Assembly: GCA_030765045.1 (NCBI GenBank)
Contig: CM060969.1
Span: 58,719,716 to 58,783,715 of the forward strand
Direction: 5' to 3'
Length of the DNA: 64,000 nt
Source: Tenodera sinensis
Lineage: Eukaryota > Arthropoda > Insecta > Mantodea > Mantidae
Each line of letters begins with the position of its first letter. Position 1 is the stretch's first letter. This document shows positions 46,576 through 58,989 of the stretch, piece by piece. The notes below the pieces were generated by a model. That model saw only the letters and a program-made list of their open reading frames with translations. It did not search any database and was not told where the DNA came from. Made by a program: the position numbers and the translations under genes.

Positions 46576-46812
46576 GCGCCTGAAGGCAGAGCTACAAGCA
46601 TTGCGACGAAAGGGTGCACTGAGGCCTGGGCCAGGTAGACCCCCAGAAGAAGTCGGTGATCGAGCCTGTGCCCGGTGTCGAGCTGAGCTGGGTCGCATCA
46701 TGAACCGCGGCGCCTTTTGTCGTGCCTGTCGTCTCCGGGTGTGCAAGGCCTGTCGCGAGTATAGTGCACATCGCTCCACAGACTGGGTGTGCTCTGTCTG
46801 CCATAAACACAT
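46576..46812 (+). CDS. btsz: Exon of a synaptotagmin-like protein (bitesize/Sytl): Rab-binding FYVE-type zinc finger
   Basis: A 237-bp exon. The acceptor TTTTGTGTTGCAG ends at 46575 and the donor GTAAGTAA starts at 46813; the exon is symmetric (237 = 3 x 79). It encodes RLKAELQALRRKGA, then a GC-rich cysteine module with four CxxC pairs (CARC, CRAC, CKAC, CSVC, spaced 13, 4 and 12 residues). This matches the two-zinc FYVE_2 finger of the Rab-binding domain of synaptotagmin-like proteins, preceded by its helix. These proteins bind active Rab GTPases (Rab27-type) through this domain and membranes through later C2 domains, acting in vesicle docking and, in flies, epithelial apical organisation. 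No other exon of the gene is visible, so introns exceed tens of kb. The orthologue name is inferred; a rabphilin-type protein is the alternative. Confidence 0.82.
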
Positions 46813-47105
46813 GTAAGTAACTTATGATGATACTGACGAAAAATGATAAGTATAAGTATCGCAAGAAGGAGAAGTCTAAAGAATGGGAGAAATGGAGGTG
46901 AATATGTTTGCTGTGATTCTTTACCAACCTTAAATGGAGGATTATGGATACTTTGGAAGCTACTGGCAGGCAGGGAAGATTGGAAGGGGAGGTAAATTTC
47001 TGCTTAAGGCGAGACAATTAAGATCTGAGAAGGCTGATAGTCGAGGAAGGGTTGTAAACGGCTACGTATTCTGCTGGTAGTTCGGGTATTCATTCCACCA
47101 ATTAT
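46813..47105. other. Downstream intron sequence
   Basis: It follows the donor site. No further exon is recognised. Confidence 0.5.
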
Positions 47106-47285
47106 CATTCCCCGAAGGCTCTGTTCTGTCCCCCTCGCTTTTTAGCGTCTACGTGGCCAACTTACCAACCGAGCCGCATGTCAATGTAGTCCAGTATTCT
47201 GACGACGTACTGCTGTGCACTACAACCAAACACCCACCACGCAGAACCTTCAACCCTGCCTCCAATAGTGGAGGCGTTGGCGATT
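47106..47285 (+). pseudogene. Orphan LINE reverse transcriptase fragment
   Basis: The plus strand reads PEGSVLSPSLFSVYVANLP, then VNVVQYSDDVLLCTTTKHPP. This is the GVPQGSVLSP..LF..Y...LP block followed by the catalytic (Y/F)xDD box, spelled YSDD. Only about 60 codons remain, without frame breaks before CTTTKHPP. It lies in the presumed intron, just downstream of the zinc-finger exon. Its parent family cannot be assigned from so little. Confidence 0.75.
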
Positions 47286-48159
47286 GTCCATAAACCCGGA
47301 GACATCTTAGGGGCATCTTTGTAATCTTAATATTATTAAATAATTGTAGATCAAAGAGAAGGCACACAAGTCTTAAAGTTCACCTACTCCAATTATTATC
47401 TAGAAATTTCTTCATCATCCCGCAGATTTCTTCACACTCAAAAGATGCTTACAGACGAAGGATTGCTGTATGGGGTGGAGGAGTTTGAGTAAATCAGAAC
47501 TAGAATCACACCATTTGTAGTGCTTTCATTATTGATGGCGAAATTTCAATTAAAAAGTATAATACCATGAAAGACAATTTTAAAAAGTAGAAAATGAGCA
47601 TAATTTTATATTGAACTGGTTAAGGCGTCATTTTAATGAGAACACTGAGGGATATGTTGGTTTACTGCTATGAGATTATCGCACTTGACGCTTAACACTT
47701 TATGGAATGATCATGTAGCTGTAAAGAAAATGAGCAAAAATGCCCTTTCCTAAGTAAAATCAACATGCTCATACAGTAAATTGAATTATAATGCAAAATG
47801 AGAAATCATAATAATTGCAGTATTCTGTTCATTAAAGAAAAAAATAGCAAATTACAACTTTTGCCCTTACCTCCGTGAGTAAGCATTTAGTCCAGTTGAA
47901 ACCTAAACCCTGGACGCGCTACAGAATCTTCTCCCTGTAGTCAAACATGGCCCAAAGACATTGTTCAATACATTTCAAATTCACATAGATATATTTCTTG
48001 AGACATAACTAGAAAAATGTAAACATTTTAACTTGCCAGAGTAATATAGGAATATTTAAGATAATACTTTTCCTTTTACCAGCCATTACAGAAGAGAATT
48101 GCTCATAAATTAATTTTTACTAGATTTATGTGAGAGTAAATAAATATAATTTATTAAAG
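47286..48159. other. Unassigned AT-rich sequence
   Basis: No recognised feature. Confidence 0.4.
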
Positions 48160-50399
48160 TTCTAAATCAGGCATGGACAAAATCGGCTCTAAAGGGCCAC
48201 TCCATTGAAGGGCGTTCTTGCTTCACTTCACTGGCCATCCCTCCCCTTCACTGCTGTTCAGCTTTACCTTTGCTTCATTCAGTGGCGAGTGTGGCTTTGT
48301 CGGTTTTATGAAGTGAAGGAGAATTTTTTTAAACAAAAACAGGAAAGCTTGCTGTTTAACATGCGGATTTGAATTTGCAAATATAAAGTGTTAAAAATTA
48401 TCAAACGCCATAATGATCAGAAGCATAACTCTAGTGATCTTACACATATTTATTTACAATTTAAAAAGGTACTTTCCGTACTCGTATTTGTAAACATATA
48501 AAAGAGATAATATAATTCCACTTTTTAGGAGTTAAGTTTCTTATTTTATTAGGTATCCGAAAACAATATTGAGTTTAAAACGAAATGGTTTATTATGTTA
48601 AAATAGTTCTAACATTTTGAAGAATAAATAGCAATGGAACTTTACTGCTTTTAAATAAAGCAGTGAAAGAGAAGCAATTTGATATAACCATAAGACAGCG
48701 TAAGAACATTACGTGCATAAGATAAAGGAAGGTTATAATCTTGAAGATTATGTAATTTGCCTAACAGGTGGCCGTAATAATTATTGAATGCAAACTATGT
48801 TTAATATAAACAAAAGGGTTAATACAGCGTTACTGGCGTAGAAATTATTACTACCGCGCAGGTGGAACGAAGCCACCACTGCGCTTGTTGTATCAAAAGA
48901 ACCTTCGTCACTCGGCAAGAGAGTGTGGGTGAGTAACGCAGGTTCAATCGCTACCTCTCCTCTCTTCCTCATGTCTGTTTTAAATGGAATCCATACATGA
49001 TCTTTATTTGTATCCGAAATCTCAATCCCAAGTGAAAAGAAGGTAATTCTAAAGTGATTAATTAGCCCCGAAAAGAAAAGCATCATTTGTGGAATAAGAT
49101 TATGCTAGATGAAGGAATAGATCCAAGAAAGCAGATGGCTGTCAATATAACGTACCTATAGGTTAAGTTCACAACGAATTGCGATAAATTGAAGTGTAGT
49201 GATTTGCATTGTGTACAGATAATGCAAGTGGCATGAGAAACGATTAATCATGTAAAAAGTCAAGTCGAATTTTATACATGGTGATTTGTATGTGATGGAC
49301 TTGAAATACGAAATCGTATTTGTCACAGTACAGTGGTATGAAAATGTTATCGCACTTGTGCGATAGTATAAAGCTTTTAGTTCGTGTAACAATGTTAAAA
49401 GTCCTAATCTTGGCCATACTGTCCAAAAACACATTAATTCCTTTCGATTCTAATTCAACTGCAAGACAGGAGCCTGAAAAGCTAGCATGATATGATATAG
49501 ACAAATGTCTAGGGATTTAGAGAAACTGCTGTTGTCTCTCAAAAATAAAATACTTTATTGGCTTTCGTAGGCATGCGCCCTTGTTGATGCAGCGTTAGAG
49601 TTTGTGGACATGAGATTAATAATCACCATTCAGAATTGTTTCAGTTGATTGCTGTATCACAATGTTTGTATTATGTCCTTTGTGATCTCAATATATTGTA
49701 ACATATAATTAAAATGGGTATATGATATTTGTTCATGAAATAAATGCATATTTGCTCTGCGTATAGTATAGTAATGAGTAATTGCAATTTCCTGCTTGTT
49801 GCGATTCGGAAGCACGCAAAAGGAACGGTTGGTATTTTTTGTTCTTTTTACTCGCAGGAAATTAAATGTTCTGGATGACGAATTAAGTAATCAATAGCTC
49901 GAAGGTTATCCATTTAATTCCATTCTATTTTCGGAGGAAAGAAGGCGCTCAAAAAATATCATAGGAGACTTTGGAAAGCTAATCACAACGGATCTTGTAA
50001 AGTTTGTATTTGTAATCTGTGGCTAGAGTTAATTGAATTAGATGATTTTTAAACAATAAGGCTCTGCGCATCAGCTTGGTCCGGCCGCATAAATAAGAAG
50101 CGGGTTTATGACGGTTGAGTAGCTCGAAAAGCATAAATGATACCTGTTGTTGTTTCGAGTTCTGTTCGCTCGTTGGGGACCAAGTGGATATGCCATTTAG
50201 GTGCAATGGCATCAATTTAGTGACTCATGCTACTTTGACTAATGACCACCAAGACCATGACCAATACGGTCCGTCGCGATGACGCATCTGGAGGCCCGAG
50301 TTTATGTGGACGATGTGGAAACATGTGAAAAAACGTTACGATTATACGCATGTATAAACTAATTTCCATATAAGAATTTATATAAAGGAATGGGGATTG
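48160..50399. other. Unassigned sequence; possible transposon end near 48169
   Basis: At 48169, CAGGCATGGACAAAATCGGC resembles the starts of some hAT elements, but no matching inverse end or 8-bp duplication was found. The remainder is AT-rich with no gene. Confidence 0.3.
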
Positions 50400-50724
50400 T
50401 GATTGTGGCAACGGAGGACGGACACCTCGATTTACCGCGACCCCAATATGGATCCGTTGCTGGCTACCAACCCTCAGCGGGCAGGGAAGAGGCCAGGTGA
50501 GACCGGAGGCTTCTCAGAGAACGAAGCTAGCGAAACCAAGAAACACACAGAAATCCCTAATACAGATATTGACATCTGGCGCTCGACCCGAAACGTTTCA
50601 TCTACCCTGGGAGAGGGCAGCAACTTCCAGGTGGGTCAGGGAAGGTGGGTGTCCAGAGCGCAAGCACTGTGCCATCTGTCCACATTCGCCGGAACGCACC
50701 GCGCTATTAACCAAACCTGAAAAA
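50400..50724. other. GC-richer unassigned stretch
   Basis: It is noticeably richer in GC than its surroundings and borders SINE D copy 2. It may be part of a larger composite repeat. No protein family was recognised in either strand. Confidence 0.35.
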
Positions 50725-50915
50725 TGACAAGGAATGAAAATGAGAATTGAAGGAAAAGGAATCGGTGGAGAAGAGTATCCACTCCAGCATTCGCCTAGTG
50801 ACAAGGGGAAACCACAGAAAACCCCAAATCAGAGTGGTCAAACGACGGGAATCGGACCCGGCACCTCCGAATGCGATGGCACACGTTGCCGCGGCACTTC
50901 CTTACTCGGTAGGAA
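50725..50915 (-). mobile_element. SINE D (tRNA-derived), copy 2
   Basis: The minus strand has a tRNA-like head with B-box GGTCCGATTCCC (50849-50860, reverse complement) and a body with GGCGAATGCTGGAGTGGATA...CCTTTTCCTTC. This resembles the GACGAATGCTAGGAAGGAT body of copy 1 at 58668. No target duplication was established. Confidence 0.6.
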
Positions 50916-51598
50916 TGCGGATTATTGCAATATACGAGTATTTTAAGCTTATAAAACGTTTTAAGCTGCTTTCAAATTTACATTTATTATAAACATCGAT
51001 ACGAGAAAAATTGGAATAAAATCTTTTATGCAACTAATTGGAATTCTCATTTTGTGAGAAGGAGCCTCATGGATTGCAAGCAGATGTGCTCATGCTTATT
51101 AAAGAATTGCAGAAAGCAAGAGCAGCCTCCTAAAACGAAGCATGTGCCAATAGTGATGAGCTTCAAAAGTCTGGTAAAAGAGCATATTGAGGCCGACCTC
51201 ACTTCCATCATTAATGCTGATGGAAGCATACAGCACTACGGTTTGGAAAGTAAGCAGTTAGCATAATTTGGAAAACGATACGACCATCAGCAGGTGAAAT
51301 TTGCTGCGTCTTCGGAAAAAAATAAGCTGGTTTGTTTTCTTGATAACTACCGTCAGCAGGAATGTCGTTGTGGGGTATCTTAATGGTCATTAACAGTTTT
51401 GAAGACTGACTGAATACATCGAAAGGAAGAGCAATGAGTAGCTTCCGCTAACAGCCGCTAAGAACTCGTGGTGGTTCTGAAGACAGTCAAAATACGATAC
51501 CCGCCACCTCGGGTACCAAAGACTTACTTCATCATAATCACCATGACCATCACCATGATCATAATAATCATCATCAATGATGATGGTGGTTTACACTA
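50916..51598. other. Unassigned sequence
   Basis: It includes a short 60-70 codon frame on the plus strand (51054-51266), MDCKQMCSCLLKNCRKQEQ, with no recognised family and no splice evidence. Confidence 0.35.
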
Positions 51599-51812
51599 AG
51601 CGAGATTCGAACTCACGTTCAAGAGGTTGTGAGTTCGAATCTCGCTAAGGGTAAGTTATCCGAGTAAGGGTTCCCCCCCCCCCTTATCCTGAGAAGACGA
51701 ATGTCGGGTAACTTAAAGATCTATGGACCTCGAGCTCATTTGAGCATCATTTCACCCGTTTCATTCCTTCACCGTCCGATATGACATTGCGTTGGAGGAC
51801 GTTAATTAAAAG
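51599..51812 (+). mobile_element. SINE C (tRNA-derived), copy 2, with a duplicated inverted B-box
   Basis: The B-box region GAGTTCGAATCTCGC is preceded by its own inverse, giving perfect 18-bp arms (51599-51616 and 51629-51646) around a 12-bp loop. The body matches copies 1 and 3 (GTTATCCG, GACCTCGAGCTCATTTGAGC, GGAGGACGTTAATTAAAAG). The normal A-box part of the head is replaced by this inverted copy. Confidence 0.78.
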
Positions 51813-51946
51813 AAAAATAATCTTTACCACAACTACCATTAATCAGTCGCGTTGTCATCTGACTCTTCATATGTATCTTATAATTGAATAATAATTGTTT
51901 GTATTGAAATTAAATAGAATTAAATCTGATTCTAGCTTTCCAATAG

Positions 51947-52061
<115 letters not shown>

Positions 52062-54293
52062 ATGAATGATAATTATTTGTAGCGTAATATAGCGCAATTT
52101 CGTTCAACCTATAGCGAAATTCAGCGTTTTTGGCTGAACCTCTAATCATGTGGCTGTAAGGAATGTGTTGTTGCGCGTTATATTTTAATTAGATAGTATC
52201 AGCGTGAGCTGTCATGTGATAGGGTAAGCTATATTCGTGATGATTTTATATTTCGCCATTATATTCCACATGCATCTCTTTATTAGAAACACATTGAGTT
52301 ATTGTAATGTAATTTAATTTACAAGTTGTATTGAATTTTTTAATATTGAACATACCATTAAATCAATGTTTTGGAAAGTAAATTCATAATTGGATTAGGT
52401 AATTTCTTGAGTGAAAGAAAACGCATATTATTATGCAAATTTCTTCATTTTAAACAAGGCCTCTTAACCTATTGTTTAATCCTTCATCAGCATCTGATGA
52501 CTGGCAAAGAACGTTGTATGGCTTGAGACAAAATACATGTTGCACCCATTTTTGGCCATTCTTCTTTCTTTCTCCCTTCCGTATTGAATAATTTAATTTC
52601 AATAGTTTCTCTCAGTGCAAAGGATCTTTCCTAATTTAGGAAAGAGCATGGTTTCATTTTGAGAACTAGAAAGCAACTCTTTCAATGTCGACCATAGAAC
52701 ACTCGTTTTCTTGGGAGCAGGATAAAGTGAGACATTTTCATTCTTTACCAATTTTGCAGCGTGTATTAACTCGTTTGTCATATGCACAGTATCTGGACCT
52801 TTCCTTGGATATTATTCAACCTGAAATACTATGGACGTGATATTTTCAAAATTAAATTAAGTTAAAAATTGGATACACCTAAATGTAGCCAATTCAATAT
52901 GAATACTTTGTATACAGCAGTCTGCATTAACATAATGCGCTGGATTCAAGATATAAGCCAAAACAGTAAAGCGTGCCAAAGCACCTTTTTGCAACAGCGA
53001 AAAACTATCAATTTCCTCTCAAAATGCATGACAACTGATAAGTAAAATATTTCACCGTATAGCATTAGCTTATTTCATGCTTAAGATGACATTCCTTGCC
53101 GGTTAACTCTTCAATACAGATTTATGAAACCTTCGCAGAAACTGATCAAACTGTGAGAGAAACTCGCGGCAAACAATACTTCTTTCCTTCAGTCTCCTCT
53201 TCTCGACTGACAAATGCTATTCTGCCATCTAAAATACACAAGGAATTAGCAGAAGTTGGAAGCTTCCTCGGCAATAAGTATGTCCTTGACAAGTTAAGTT
53301 CTGTAAAAAAATACCACGAATATACCTGTACCTCGAAAAACCCTCCCTTACCCCTTACAGCACGCTGCGTTGGCCGCAAGTAAATAACACTAGAGTATAC
53401 ATGCCTGTAAGAATTTTTTATATAGCTCATTTGGAAGACATAAACATTTCTGAAACAATTTCATAATGCATAGTTGGGCCTAGACCTGTCTGTTTCATCA
53501 AATCCTTATAAAAATGGCTTTATTTGAGGGAAAGTCGCAAAGGAGAAAATGTCGACGGATGAAGTAATGACATTTAATGGCTAATCACATATCCAGTTCT
53601 CCGTAATCTAAACCACATTTTCCACGAATCCCAAATGTTGATTTGTAAAGGGCTGTTGTTTTATCTTCAAATGTTCGTTGCGGCATACGTGGGCAAATAA
53701 AAAGTTCAGCGCGCGTCACTGCAAACTGATAAACAACGAGGAATGGGATCGAGTGTTACTGACAGGTGTACGCCGCCCTGTTTCACTCACAGCAACCTGT
53801 TTTCAGACCGCATTGTTAACAAGGAAAATAAACCGAACGTTCTGATTGGCAATCAGTCCATCTTTATCACACGTTTGGTAAAACAAAACATGACATTCAA
53901 CTGGAAACTTCACTAAGGGAATTCGTTTCATTCATCTCTCACATCTGAGCTGGTGCGCTAATATTTCAAATAATACAGAAGTATGTGTTTTCATTTCTTG
54001 TGCTTGTTAACCTTATTACCCCTTGACAACATTGTAAAAAGTTCTGCTATTATGGGTCACATAGTCGCAAATAATTCAGAATGTCAATTATTGGTGTAAT
54101 CTGATGATTTATTAAATATTTGAAGCAATATAGCAATATTTTAAGTAAATTTAGGTTCCAGGTGTATTGCCAGTTTTCGTAGGCCAGGGTTTTGTCCAAG
54201 GATATTTTGAACCGCCCTTTTTCCTTGAAATAGGGTGTAGAATGGCATGCTAGAGTACTTCTAGACTTAAACATACCTGAAAGAATTGGATCT
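52062..54293. other. Unassigned AT-rich sequence
   Basis: Two short frames (52599-52787 minus; 53096-53383 plus) have no convincing family. The minus frame could be decayed hAT sequence (LARFTVLAYILNPAHYV upstream of it) but the evidence is too weak to call. Confidence 0.35.
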
Positions 54294-54533
54294 TCATCCT
54301 GGTGACATCTGATAACTTTCTGTCCCTGGTAAATCTGCCATTTGATGCGTTTCACTCATTTCAATAAGATCAACTTCTTCAACAACGTCAATATTATCGA
54401 TTTCATGATCATCACCATACGACAGATTATACATATCGCGATCTTCATCACGCAGATCTGGATTGTCAATATTTATAATCTTTTCAAACTCCCACAGACT
54501 GTAACGCTTGTCCATGTTTACGCTCAGAAGCAC
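54294..54533 (-). pseudogene. Possible piggyBac-type transposase N-terminal fragment
   Basis: The minus-strand frame MDKRYSLWEFEKIINIDNPD continues with a strongly acidic stretch (LRDEDRDMY, DIDVVEEVDLIE). An acidic, low-complexity N-terminus followed by a RA.QNILGQNPGLR-like phrase in the next frame (about 54190) is reminiscent of piggyBac transposases. The catalytic DDD region is absent. An alternative is an unrelated acidic exon. Confidence 0.28.
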
Positions 54534-56970
54534 AAGCTAAGAATGCCACAGATAAAAATAACAAAGAACTGTCATAAACGCACCATTGTTTTCCTGGCTC
54601 AACAATGAAAATCCAACTATAGCATGACAACAATATTGATGACGATATAACTTGTACCTATTCCTTCTGCGTGGAAGTAACAAGGCTGTAAATGAAATAC
54701 TATTTGCTAAAAGTTTCATAGCAAACACTAGCAAGAGGGGTAGCAAGAACACCCAACATGAAACTTGGAAAATAAGTAAAAGATATTGAATATGAATATG
54801 TGGATAATATATTATGTGAAAACCGCCAACCGCCAACGGATATATGAACAAATACATACACTTTCAGATTGTAAGAACGAGGGAAAGTATAGGTATGTAA
54901 ACATGAAAAGTAGCGACTGAAATAATTGCATTACCCCCGTTGGTAGCAGACGGGTTAAATGTCGGTTAAACATTTGGATTTCCTGGTTGTGGTTTGGAGA
55001 CTTCTAAGCTCTATCCATGACTTCACCTCTACTGTATGCACACGACAAGAAGGCTAGAGGGGAATGCAGGGCAGAGGGGGCTTGAACTGTGTATCTGCTC
55101 CGGTAGCGGACCTGTTTACTAGGAAATGAGTGTATGAGAGTGCATATTTCTAGCTATGGGTGAGTTATGTGACAACATTGGGTATTTTAAACGAGCCTAG
55201 CATCCTTGTCATTCTCGGAAACTAGGCATAACCACCGTGGGGGGAGCACAAAATGATTACGTTACACATTCCTAAGACTTGCCTTCTTGTCCTGGGCATA
55301 CAGTACCTGACGGCGTAGTTGGCTTACGCCCCTCCTTGCGATAGGGGCGAAAATGTCTTGAAATCATGTTATGGAATGTAGATGAGACAACACGCTACCA
55401 AAGTGACGTAAATCGGCCTGTGGGTTACTCATTGAAAGTACACATCGTTTCAATGTAAGAAACATAATTTGAATGATAAAGATAGGAATAAAAGCACATG
55501 ATAACTAGGTAAAGAACGAAAAGGAAAAGTTGCTACAATTGTGCTACTATAATGTTTAAGATGTGACGAATAAAAATCGATGCATGTACTGTGTCGCGAA
55601 AAGCAACGTTGTCAGGTTTTTCTCCAAGTAACGAACGCACATTTACTTCTTAGAAAACTGATGTCACGAGAAAACTAGCAGAATGAGAGAGAAAACAGGG
55701 GAAATGTTGTAACGCTGAGTTTCACTGCACGTAGAGTTAGAGTTGTCTATATGTGATTTCTTTACTTTTATTGGCTGAAGTGATACGCTCATTTGTGCAA
55801 TGTGAAACATCAGTGACTTCCGAGAAGAGTCAACGCATGCGGCGTGTGTTACCTGGCAGGCTTCTGATGATCGAAAGTAATACATATGTGAATCATTATA
55901 GTAGCACAATAAAATACTACCTAAGAAATTGCAAACCAAAAGCATTACATGTAGTACTAAATAATGTTGGTAGACTGGAGGGTGCTGTAGTCATACACCA
56001 ACGTTTAATTTTGCATATGTTTTTGTTCGGACTTAAAAGGGCGCCAAGCTAGAAAATGATTGTTCTCTTAGAGTTATTCCAGTTTGGCTGTAGCAATTTC
56101 CTTTTAATATTTTCGTTGCCCTTGTGGCTACATTAGGGAGCTAAAAAGCATCAGAGATATTTACATCCATCTTCCTAGGTAACTGACCTCGAGAAGCTGT
56201 AGTCACACCGATGATAAAACTAGAGAACAATGCCCTGCTTGTTTCAGGCGTTGTTCCAATTATTTCGTCCAAGAACAATTTTCTTTAAGTGCACCAAAGA
56301 GAATCTCCGTAGATTGCGGACGTTTTCAGTGTTGCTCTTCCATCTACTTTGGATACTGTGTTCCAATGAATTCATTTATTAGAGATGCACCCAAAATTGG
56401 ACGAAATTAGACCACAAAGTTCTCACAAGAAACCGCAAGCATATGTCCTTGAGTGCGAGTTTGTGGTTGCTGAATGAAGGGTTCTTCTGGCCAAGCCCAA
56501 GGTTATTTATTTTCCAGGAAAGGCGGTGGTGTTGTCACGCCTGCAGTGTAATCAGCCGATACGTGTTGAAGCATGTAACTTCTCGCGATCCCACAAACCC
56601 TTCGTGAACAGACTGTCAAGTGGACCACGTTTTGGCACATGCCAATATCTTCTACGCTTCACGACATTGCAATGGAACGCAATAGCATTTTGTATTGGAG
56701 AATCAAAAGTAAATTGACACTTTTATTTCAGTATACTGCTGGTGTTATTTTGGTGATACATATGTTATCCTATTTTGAATAAACGCACATTCTAGCTACA
56801 GCCTCCATCATTTTCAAAGACCCTACCTAGCACGTAAACAAAGAGTTCTTGACATGTGTTTATCGACGGAATGATATCTTAGTAATAAATAAAAACACCG
56901 GAAAAGCGTAATGTGAAAGTACTGTTGAAAACCCCCAAACAGGTATCACAGGAAGAAAAGCAAGTGAAGA
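54534..56970. other. Unassigned sequence
   Basis: No recognised gene or repeat. Short frames on both strands lack motifs. Confidence 0.4.
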
Positions 56971-57490
56971 AAGCTGTATGAATGCAAGACGTTGTGAGAA
57001 GTTTAAATCATATAGAAAATTGTCTGAATTAACTGTACAAGAGGGAGTAGAGAAAGAATTACGATTGCGTTTCATCAAAGAAAAGTGAGTAAAGATAACC
57101 GTGTGAATGTATTGCGTTGCATTTCAATTTCAAAGATACAGAACATTATATGAATTGTTTGCAGAAGAAGGAGCAGAGAAAGGGGTGTGACTGTGTTTCA
57201 TAAAATAAAACTTACTAGCGAAAACCGTGTGAATGTAATACGTTGCATTTCTGTTTCAATCATACAAATTATGTGAGTTGTATGTTGAAGGGGATTAGAG
57301 AACATATGAATGTGTTGCGTAAAAGAGAAGCTAGTAGAGAGAATCGTGTGGATGTAATATGCTGCATTTCTATTACAATCATAGAAAATTGAATTGTATG
57401 CTGAAGAGCGAGTAGAGAAGAGTATGCAAATGTCTCACATAAAAGAAAGGTGAGTAGGGAAAACCGTGTGATTGTCACGTTGCATGGTAA
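56971..57490. repeat. Tandem array of about 120-bp units
   Basis: At least four diverged units. The anchor (A)ACCGTGTGAATGTA or its variants occurs at 56971, 57097, 57223, 57342 and 57462, giving spacings of 126, 126, 119 and 120. Each unit also carries GCATTTC..TT.CAAT and a purine-rich AGTAGAGAA segment. On the minus strand two units read as similar 40-residue repeats, but stops occur in others. Confidence 0.85.
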
Positions 57491-57628
57491 AATGGATAAC
57501 ATAAAAACCTTCTCTATGAAAAAACACATACGCGTGCCGAATTTCCCGGTGATCGGTCAAGTGGTTTTGGAGATTAGAACATGAACACATCCGTTTATCA
57601 TTTATTTATTTACATAAGAGCAATTCTT

Positions 57629-57875
57629 TTTAATTAACGTCCTCCAAAGTAGCGTCATATCATAGTGAATGAATGAAACGGTTGAAATGATGCTCAAATG
57701 AGCCCGAGGTCCATAGAGCTTCAAGTTACCCAACATTCGACTTTTCAGAATAAGGGTAAACCTCGAGGGGGTGGGGGAACCTTACCCGGATAAGTTACTT
57801 ACCCTAAGCGACATTCGAACTCGCGACCTCTTGAACGTCAGACAGACACCCTAACCATCATGCTACAGAGGCGGG
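57629..57875 (-). mobile_element. SINE C (tRNA-derived), copy 3
   Basis: The minus-strand head TCTGTAGCATGATGGTTAGGG contains an A-box-like segment; the B-box is GAGTTCGAATGTC. It ends GGAGGACGTTAATTAAAA. This is the most complete head of the three copies. No certain target duplication. Confidence 0.78.
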
Positions 57876-58289
57876 ATTCTGTTGTCTATTTTGCTGTATT
57901 TCATATGTTTGCAGTTACTCTTCAAGTTGTAAACCACCTTATTGAAATGTCAGCACGTGTGACCTTGCCAGCTTGAGGTGGATATAACTACCCCGTCAGG
58001 CTGTTTCACTGTTCTTGTGCCTACGTCGAAATTACCTACTACCTTAGTTGTGGGACAAATAACATTAAAAGGGATTTGTTTCAACTATTTTGCACAAACA
58101 GATAATTGTCTTCTTGGTGGTAGCCTATTTACAAGGTAATGGTAATGAAATTATTACATGTTTATTTATTTCCATATGGAGACCACAACAATGTCAGAAC
58201 TTTTTTCACTTTATAATGAGAAATTCTCACCAGAAGGGAACTTTTCCCACCCCTTCCGCTCTATAAAAACCGTTTTTCTGGGGGTGGGG
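57876..58289. other. Unassigned sequence
   Basis: No recognised feature apart from short G-rich runs near its right edge. Confidence 0.4.
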
Positions 58290-58490
58290 GGGAGATGGTC
58301 GTTTGGTCATTGAGAACCATTTAGCCATCATGTTTCTATTACTTCACCACACATTTACTCCCTCTCTCGTCCTTCCAGACTCTAAGGAGGATGGGGAATA
58401 ATCCTCCCATCCTCTAACCAGGAATCGATACCGGGAGGTCTGGATTTGAAAGTTAGCATACTAATCTCCAAACCACAGAGGCGGTCTGTG
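58290..58490 (-). mobile_element. Degenerate tRNA-derived SINE-like sequence (D-like)
   Basis: The minus strand has a B-box-like GGTATCGATTCCTGG (about 58421-58435) and TGTGGTTTGGAGATTAGTATG as the head. The text toward its tail (ATTATTCCCCATCCTCC) loosely resembles SINE D. Weak call. Confidence 0.4.
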
Positions 58491-58667
58491 TAAAAGACTG
58501 GCGATCTGGTAGCTGTTGTGGGACGTACATTATACTGCTTTTTATTGGATAAGGAAAATCAATTAAATGACATTCACGTAATCAAAAGTTAAGAGTGCAA
58601 TTGTTCTTTACTTTGCACTCGTGCACATTTCTACGATGAATTAGTATCATGTAAGGACAAATGCATC

Positions 58668-58862
58668 GAGCGAGATGGCTCAGGTGGTAACGTCGGGAGG
58701 TCGCAGGTTCGATCCCGTGGCCGACCTTCCTGATCCATGGTTTTGTTTCGGAGGTTTTCCCAGGTCGCCAGACGAATGCTAGGAAGGATTTCCATATCCT
58801 CCTAATTTCCTGTCTCTACATTTCGTTACATTAATCATTTTATTTCATCCTTTATCCCATTA
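58668..58862 (+). mobile_element. SINE D (tRNA-derived), copy 1
   Basis: Head GCGAGATGGCTCAGGTGGTAA with A-box TGGCTCAGGTGG, and B-box GGTTCGATCCC. The body is GTTTTCCCAGGTCGCCAGACG and later CATATCCTCC. The end is uncertain because it runs into a LINE fragment. Confidence 0.7.
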
Positions 58863-58989
58863 GGTTTCTTTCAAGGTTGGAAGCGCCAGCGAGGGTCACG
58901 GCAGCAGCACGGCAGGGGGAACAAATGCATTCTGAAAATCTCGCCCCTCGGGGTAGCCGATTTTTTAGTCCCGCGCCCCCCTTGAGGAG

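Noticed and set aside
48169..48200. hAT-type element start CAGGCATGGACAAA
   Set aside because: No inverse end and no 8-bp duplication could be found within several kilobases.
52599..53060. Second hAT transposase remnant on the minus strand
   Set aside because: Phrases such as LARFTVLAYILNP are suggestive, but there is no ER.FS block, zinc finger or end sequence to support it.
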